Assembly: GCA_030704615.1 (NCBI GenBank)
Contig: CM060731.1
Location: forward strand, 73,822,756-73,886,755
Direction of reading: 5' to 3'
DNA from: Takakia lepidozioides
Taxonomy: Eukaryota > Streptophyta > Takakiopsida > Takakiales > Takakiaceae
Length of the DNA: 64,000 bases
The position numbers and the translations under genes were made by a program. The notes beneath the pieces were generated by a model, which worked only from the letters and a program-made list of their open reading frames with translations, made no database searches and was not told where the DNA came from. Below are positions 57,587 through 64,000 of this stretch, piece after piece. How positions within the stretch are numbered: position 1 is the stretch's first letter; every line of letters starts with the position of its first letter.

Positions 57587-58612
57587 ATGATGATACCTTC
57601 TTCTATGTTCTTATTTTCGACTTAACATAGGTAAGCAATCTAGTACAAAAGTGTATTCAAAATGTACCTTGACTAAGATGAGGTCACCTCCATATACAAG
57701 TTTTAGCTCTATGCTATTGATTGAAGAATTGGTCATGTCTATTGTGTCATGTATTGTTAAGCACATATTGCAATGTAATGTGTTTTGTATTGTTGGTCCA
57801 AATGTGAATTCTAATTGCTTGAATAAAAAATAAGATTATAAGGTTCTTGATGAATGATGCAATGGTGTTGGCTAAATCATGAGCAGACATTGGTTGAGCA
57901 TCCAATATAGCGTTACCCAGTTGGGTGCAACCTACATGATCATGTTCAGTCATGTCTTGGTCATGTTGGTCAGTCCTAACATGCATGCATCTAAATGCAT
58001 TGGGGCAAGTTGAAGCATGTGCATTGCAATGCATCCATTAAATGACTTGTATTTGCATATTGCTTGATATTATAAAAGGACGGTGGTAAGGGCTTGACAT
58101 TTTACCCCAAGTGTTGCATGCAAATCTTTCTAACTGGGCATGTTAGTGGTTCCATTCCTACTTGGGTCTGGTCCTTTCAACGACATCTTTAGGGTGAGCA
58201 AGGTGAGCATGGAATCTCTTGGTCTTTTTGAGAAATAACAATAGAGCTAGTTATGGCTGCCAATTTCACTTAATGAATGCAATGAAAGTAAATTACTGGG
58301 GCCTACCAGTTTAGTGGGCAAACAAAGAAGATTTAAATATATAAATCTAATTTCTTTGAGATTGAACAACATCTGAATTTTAGGTCAAATATGTACTGTA
58401 TGATGTTGGATGTGTTGTATGAGACATTCTTCATTACCATGTCTCTTCATCATTAGTCAATGTCAATAGAAGATATTAACAAATGGAGGTGATATTGTGC
58501 TCTTATCCATACGGTGAATGTGTATAGAAGTCAACCAAATTTGACCTAAATCAAAACTCTTGTATATTTTGGTGCTCTTAGATTACATGCATGTATACTT
58601 GTTCATTTAAAG
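57587..58612. other. No gene seen
   Basis: AT-rich intergenic sequence with short CATG-containing phrases only. Confidence 0.45.
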
Positions 58613-58990
58613 TCAATTAACTTGAGTATGATAACATTTGGTGCAAGTGTCTGATGGAACAAAATAACAAGTTTGTGGCAATCGATCAGATCTATTTCCA
58701 GTATTAATTAGATCAAATAGATATTGCACTTGGTCCCCACTACAACTTATTTCATCATTCAACTGTGAGTTATAAAGTGGAGTATGTAACTCATCATAGA
58801 CCACCAAGTTTCCATCATCTTGCATAAACATATAGCAAAAAAGCTCGTGACCACATGTGTTGGAGGCCCATATAGCGTTCATCTTGTCATTGTCATATGT
58901 ATTGATCATACAACACCAAATTGCAGTCATCTCGCACGACTAGTTGATAATTTCTGTTTTGTATCTCTTGTCCTGCTTTGCATCAACCAA
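58613..58990 (-). pseudogene. Bulb-type (GNA-like) lectin fragment, frameshifted
   Basis: The minus strand reads NRNYQLVVRDDCNLVLYDQY, then in another frame DNDKMNAIWASNTCGHELF and MFMQDDGNLVVYDELHTPLYNSQ. DCNLVLYD and DGNLVVYD are two copies of the QxDxNxVxY-type mannose-binding motif of B_lectin domains. The shift lies near 58905. The first repeat's Gln is Arg. The N-terminus and the third motif are missing, so only a remnant is left. Confidence 0.7.
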
Positions 58991-59029
58991 TACTCATTCA
59001 TTGGGCATAAAGACTAATATCATAACTCA

Positions 59030-59435
59030 AGATTTTCAGCAAGCATTTCAATATTTCAGCCAGATTTTCAGAAAATATTTTAATATTTCAGCTTGTTCTT
59101 CAACAAGTATTTCAACAGTATTCAAGCCAAGTACTAGTATTTCAACAAGCATTTCAATATTCAATAAATTACTAAATTTGAAGATCAGGTCTTTTGTTTA
59201 TGTTTTTGGTTTTCATTTCTGTAATATCATACATCAATATTTAATTCATACATAAATAAAGTTCCGTCAAGTTGGCCTTTGTCCATGTATCATAAATAAA
59301 TAAATGTCCATCTTATGCAGAATATGTCTAAAATATACTAAGTTTGAATACCTGTGTGATTATCTTAATTCAGTATAATATTTTAAGGAAATTTTCTACT
59401 TCTTGGGGTGGAGCCATTACGCGAGTAGCCGCTTG
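59030..59435 (+). repeat. Dispersed repeat R2, copy 2
   Basis: Follows the same block order as 25985-26590: TTTCAGCCAGATTTTCAG array, TAATTCATACATAAATAAAGTTC, AAATAAATAAATGT, CTTATGCAGAA, TTTTAAGGAAATTTTCTACTT and terminal GGTGGAGCCATTACGCGAGTAGCCGCTTGTT. Confidence 0.75.
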
Positions 59436-59633
59436 TTATGAAAGACATTTTCATATCATTGCATTAAACGAACCGTTATTGGTTAACAAATACTTCGTTT
59501 TCTTAATAGATGAAATATTCGCTACTCCGCTGCAAAAATTGAACATCACATACTCTTGTAGCTCATATCTATTGTTGAAGCCGGATTAGTTAATTCTAAT
59601 GTAATTTTGGAGAACTTACGTTCAAACATCTTT

Positions 59634-59654
59634 AAAAAAAAAAAAAAAAAAAAA
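59634..59654 (+). repeat. Poly(A) run, 21 bases
   Basis: A21 preceded by TTT. It could be the tail of a short retroposed sequence, but I recognise no body upstream. Confidence 0.6.
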
Positions 59655-60087
59655 CTTATTGAACTAATCAATATATTCTTTAAAAAATGCATATTCCAAA
59701 TGACAAATTAGGGCGCTATTAGCCCTAATTAGCCCGCCTTTTCTGGAAAGCAGCAAGAGCCTATCAAGTTGGTTAACCTGACCCTGACCACCAAGGTTAA
59801 AGGACACCACCAAAAAGGGCAATCCCTTTTTGTGTCCCCCCATTGACCTTAGCAACTACTCGTAAACATGTCGGATTATTGGCCCAAGATATCGCATTGG
59901 CATGTTGCGCATATTCCCCTATGGGAGTCAAATATATATGTGGGAACATGGGTATCACTCCCAACCAGAAATGAGCCTTGCACACATACTAATGATAAAA
60001 TCTGATAGAACCCGAATTGGAGGGAACACCCGATGAATAAGGACTAGAGGTGAAGAGAGTTGTCCAAAGGCCTTGTTAGGTTTTGTC
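59655..60087. other. No gene seen
   Basis: Intergenic sequence up to the hAT-type element; the last 8 bases (60080-60087) are its left target duplication. Confidence 0.45.
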
Positions 60088-60834
60088 CAGTGTTGGGCAG
60101 GTATTACTTTTTCTAATACCAGCCGGGTCGGGGTATTGAAAAGAAATTAATTTTCAATACCAACCGGTTCCATAGTATTGAAAGACTCCCTTAATTTTAA
60201 TACCCGCCGGTTCTCAATAGTAGTATGATTTTCGATTTGCGGAGGGGGGTATAAATAATTAAAAATAAAAATAAAAATAACCACTAAATCATTAATATAT
60301 ATTGAATTTAGAAGATTTCAGTTGATTTCACAAAGAAATTAATTATTATGTTGAAAAATTCAGTCTTTGCATTACATAAAAACAACGTTGCAGATTTTAG
60401 TATCCAAATTGAAGCAAGCTTACTTAAAAGAAGACTGATTGCAACCACATAAGACACCCTACATGTGCTAAGAAAAATAAAGGGGGGGCTCGCCCTACAT
60501 GTGGTAAGAAATGAAGCATAGTGGCGGGCCCTTGGGACATACCCTCTTTGACATGTGCATCCTTTTACCTTGACCCAGACCCAGCCATTGTGCACCCAGC
60601 CAATTTTCTATTCATACCATGGTATAGTCCTTGTTTTTGCCCATAATACGGGTATGCACCCCGATATTGCCTTGGCAATACCAGCCGGTCCGGTTATCAA
60701 CTATGGTATTGGAATTGCCAATACCAGCCGGGTTGGTTATTAACCATAGTATTACAAAAGCCAATACCAACCGGGTCGGTTATTCAGTACTCAGGTTCAT
60801 ACCCGACCAGACCCTATATGCCAGTCCAACACTG
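60088..60834. mobile_element. Non-autonomous hAT-type element, 747 bp
   Basis: The left end CAGTGTTGGGC and right end GTCCAACACTG are inverted repeats (10 of 11 match). The element is flanked by a perfect 8-base duplication GTTTTGTC at 60080-60087 and 60835-60842; ends in CAGTG and 8-bp duplications define hAT transposons. Both subterminal regions contain three copies of AATACC(A/C)(G/A)CCGG-like motifs (left about 60115, 60160, 60200; right about 60680, 60720, 60762). No transposase is encoded, so it depended on an autonomous relative. The intact target duplication suggests fairly recent insertion. Confidence 0.9.
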
Positions 60835-60842
60835 GTTTTGTC

Positions 60843-61594
60843 CACCCAGAAGATTTGGGGCCTGCTACTACATGGCCTCAAATTTGTTGTGCTTTATCCA
60901 TTGAGGTGGCAAATATATTGCAATGACAGGGCATGTTGGGTCGCTGAACAATGCCATGTGTGTAGTGGACAACAACTGATTTTCAACCAGTCATAGAGCT
61001 TAATCGCTTATCCGGCCATTAGTCGGATAGCAGAAGTTCTGATTGGTGCATAAGAACAGTTGTCTCAGACTCCATCACTCTAGGCTGTTTTTCATCCCCC
61101 ATCCACCAAAAAGATTTAGCATATCCTTGTGAATTCCATGTTGTGGTCTCAAAACAAATTATACTTTCCTCCAAGTCATGTTCTGATGCTTTTCAAAATT
61201 TGCCTGCATCCACATGCCTATGTCCCTGGCGACCATTTGGAAGGGAAAGTAGCTCTTATTTCTTCCTTTTCTCTCTCTCTTCCAGTCCATCCGACTTAGA
61301 TAACCCATGTTCAACTGTGTTGTTGCCTATCTCCATGTCCCAATTCATGGGTTTAACTTATCTTGCACAGATTTCCGAACCTGCTCAACCTCAAGATTTT
61401 GTCATGCATAAACTCTCTGCGGAGAAATCTGTTAAGGTTTTCCAGGACTTCATCACTTGTACCTGAATTGTTAGATGACACAAGCAGCTCATATTGAATG
61501 TACTTCACTGTGATGTGCAATAAGACGCATATTATTTTTTCTGAAAATTGGAACCTTCATCCTCACCTTTGCAGACGTCTCATGTTCGTTTGTT
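60843..61594. other. 3' flank of the PPR gene, no other gene
   Basis: Short frames only. No repeat recognised besides the right hAT target duplication at its edge. Confidence 0.45.
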
Positions 61595-64000
61595 TCACCA
61601 ATAATCCCCACAAGAACAAGACCCATCTTGGAAATAGTGAAAGTGGTTGGAATCCCGTACAACAATTGTTTGTCCAGCAATCTTTGAGATGAACTTGGTA
61701 GCAGTGTGGCAATCACCACACACATGAAGGTTTTGACATGGATGGGCATTGCAGGGGGTGTGCTGATGAGCCCAAAAGCTATGGTCAGCTTCTCACTATG
61801 GTTGCAAAGTGAAAATTTCTTTTGCTCCACCTCGACATCATGCCATGCAAAACATGTGTCAGGCACATACCCAGCCTCTTTCATCTGGCCAGACAATGCT
61901 CACCATGGATTTCCTCGATTTGTGGATGCAACTTGTCTTCTACAGCGAATGTATGCACCTGGTTGGTCACCTCAATGGAACTGAATCCCGGCTCCTTTCT
62001 TACTGCTCGGTCATCCATCATTTGTCTCACCTTTGCTTGATCATCCCACCGTCCAGCAGCAGCATATGTGTTAGATAGCAACACATACGTTGCCGCATCC
62101 TTCGCATCGCACTTGAGAAGGCATTTTGCAGCACGTTCGGCTATCTCCACATTGCCATGAATTCTGCTGGCACCAAGCAAGGCCCCCCACACTGAAGCAC
62201 CTGGTTCAATTGGCATTTTGTTAATGAAGGCCTCCGCCTCATCCAATCGCCCTGCACGGCCAAGAAGGTCCACCATGCAGCCGAAATGTTCCACTGTAGG
62301 AGTGAGGCCATGATCTTGACTCATGGAATCGAAGTACCCACAACCTTCATCCACCAGGCCCACATGGCTACATGCAGAGAGAAGAGAGATAAAGGTGATA
62401 CTGTTCGGCTTCAAACCTTCCTGTTGCATTTGTTCAAATAGTTGGAGGGCCTCCATACCACACCCATGCTGACCATATCCTGCAATCATTGAACTCCATG
62501 AGACCACGTCTCGTTCAGACATGTTGTTGAACACTTGGTGTGCATCTGTCATGCTCCCGCATTTGGCATACATGTTAACAAGGGTATTCTCCAAATCCAC
62601 AAATGGCGCAATGCCAGCTTTGATGATATCAGCATGCACCTCTTTGCCCTTTTTAAGAGCTGCCAAGCTTGCACATGCATTGAGCACGCAAATGAATGTG
62701 ACCTGGTCGCGTGTCACACCTTCTTGTATCATTTCCTCGTACATTCGGAAGGCCTCACTACCACGGCCATGCTGAACATATCCTGTTATCATCACACTCC
62801 ATGAGACCGCATCTTGTTTAGACATATTGTCAAATACTTGACGTGCATCCTTCATGCTTCTGCATTTGGCATACATGTTAACAAGGGCATTCTCCAAATT
62901 TACATATGAGTCAATTCCAGATTTAATAATGTCAGTATGAACTTTTGCCCCCTTTTCCAGATCTGCCAGGTTGGCGCATGCATTGAGAATGGAAATGAAA
63001 GTGACCTTGTTGGGTGTCACCTCCCCACATATCATTTGCTCGTACATCTCAAAAGCCTCCCAACCACACCCATGCTGAGTATATCCTGTGATCATTGCAT
63101 TCCATGAGACCACACTTCGTTGAGCCATATTATCAAACACTTGCTGTGCATCCTGCATGTTTCCACATTTGGCATACATGTCGGCAAGAGCAGTCTCCAG
63201 AATGACATCCGGTGCAATTCCAGATTTGATAATGTCCGCATGTATTTCTTTGCCCCTTTCCAAAGCTGCCAGGCTGGCACACGCGTTGAGAACGCAAATG
63301 AATGTGACCTTGTTGGGTGTTATCTTTTCCCAAATCATTTTCTCATACATCTCCAAAGCCTCCTTACCCCACCCATGTAGAGTATATCCTGTGATCATCG
63401 CATTCCATGAGGCCACATCCCGTTGAGTCATATTATCAAAAACTTGACATGCACCCTTCATGTTCCCACATTTGGCATACATGTCAGCAAGGGCAGTCTC
63501 CAGAATGGTATCTTGTGTAATTCCTACTTTAATGATGTCAGCATGGACCCCTTTGCCCTTTTCCAGAGCTGCCAGGCTGGCACATGCATTGAGGACACAA
63601 ATGAATGTGACCTTATTGGGTGTCACTCCTTTCTGTATCATTTGCTCATACATCTCCAAAGCCTTCGTCCCACACCCATGCTGAGCATATCCTGCGATCA
63701 TGGCACTCCATGAAACAACATTTCGTTGAGCCATACTGTCAAACACTTGGTGTGCATCCTTCATGTTCCCGCATTTGGCATACATATCAGCAAGGGCAGT
63801 CTCCAGAATGATATCTGGCTTAACTCCAGCTTTGATCATGTCAGCATGCACCTCCTTGCCCTTGTCCAGGGCTCCTAGTCCGGCACATGCCTTGAGAATG
63901 CAAATGAATGTGACCCTGTTGGGCAGTATCGATTCCCGTCTCATCTGTTCATAGATCTTCAAAACCTCCCTGCCACAACCATGCTGCGCATATCCTGCCA
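61595..64000 (-). pseudogene. PPR-DYW organellar RNA-editing factor type gene, 5' part off-window, frameshifted near 3' end
   Basis: An open frame enters from the right edge (GYAQHGCGREVL...) and runs to 61881. It holds six or more P-L-S repeat triplets (HADIIKxGIxxDxxLE.ALADMYAKCGNM, VVSWxAMIxGYxQHG, ALEMYEQMxxxGVTPNKVTFICVLNACASLAAL), then E-domain sequence. The DYW deaminase-like domain follows in two other frames: LSGQMKEAGYVPDT and NHSEKL (HxE motif) from about 61896, then [13 protein letters not shown] (CxxC) to CSCGDYW and TGA at 61597-61595. Shifts occur near 61885 and in an A4 run at 61731-61734. PPR-DYW proteins bind organelle RNA and perform C-to-U editing. With both shifts the product would lack a working DYW domain; otherwise the sequence is pristine, so very recent decay or sequencing error must be considered. 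Confidence 0.88.
62480..63990 (-). repeat. Tandem coding repeats of about 303-306 bp inside the PPR gene
   Basis: Five P-L-S blocks follow one another with about 101-102-residue period; phrases such as CTCCAGAATG(G/A)(T/C)ATC, CACATTTGGCATACATGT and TTTGCGTTCTCAACGC-like strings recur at this spacing. Similarity at DNA level points to amplification by unequal crossing-over. Confidence 0.65.

Overview
The window looks like nuclear DNA of a land plant, most likely a seed-free lineage (moss, liverwort, lycophyte or fern). The evidence is plant-type introns, a DYW-type pentatricopeptide repeat (PPR) gene, a plant SDN5-type exonuclease, a plant GT31/DUF604 glycosyltransferase, an NPF (NRT1/PTR) transporter gene, a plant-like U6 snRNA fragment and a nuclear copy of mitochondrial rps3. 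I cannot name the species. Most of the 64 kb is transposon-derived or featureless. Only three genes read as intact: SDN5-like (18.7-20.6 kb, minus), GT31/DUF604 (41.8-44.5 kb, plus, four exons) and COG4 (48.5-51.2 kb, minus, three exons).

Left region, 1-10.2 kb. The broken 3' end of a SWIM zinc-finger gene (plus) converges on a long, decayed minus-strand gene that ends in a C48/Ulp1-like cysteine protease domain. Three of that gene's introns can be placed to the base because splicing joins the frames. Its introns, its Q/T-rich exons and the flanking DNA are crowded with the short motif CAGACT/AGTCTG on both strands. Several in-frame stops sit where the frame suggests CAG. I read this as a large, decaying DNA transposon or similar composite element; the motif swarm is the strongest candidate for something undescribed.

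10.8-17.2 kb holds an NPF transporter gene whose central exon carries a ~340 bp internal inversion, then a mitochondrial rps3 insertion, a 104-bp tandem repeat and a decayed kinase-like gene with a possible nuclease-like (ExK) N-terminal exon. 20.6-40.7 kb is a repeat landscape: a degenerate LINE (27.5-33.1 kb, minus) chimeric with a PPR fragment, a foldback family with five partial copies, a ~1.5 kb element with inverted ends, two miRNA-precursor-like hairpins, a tRNA-related SINE candidate and a 5'-truncated U6 copy.

44.5-64 kb: a 637 bp element with TA target duplication, COG4, a tnp2-like transposase relic, a trypsin-like protease pseudogene with one stop, a bulb-type lectin fragment, a hAT-type non-autonomous element with a perfect 8 bp target duplication, and at the right edge a PPR-DYW gene with two frameshifts near its end. 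No operon-like co-operation between genes is expected; the shared theme is gene decay by nonsense codons, frameshifts, inversion and mobile elements beside a few housekeeping genes.
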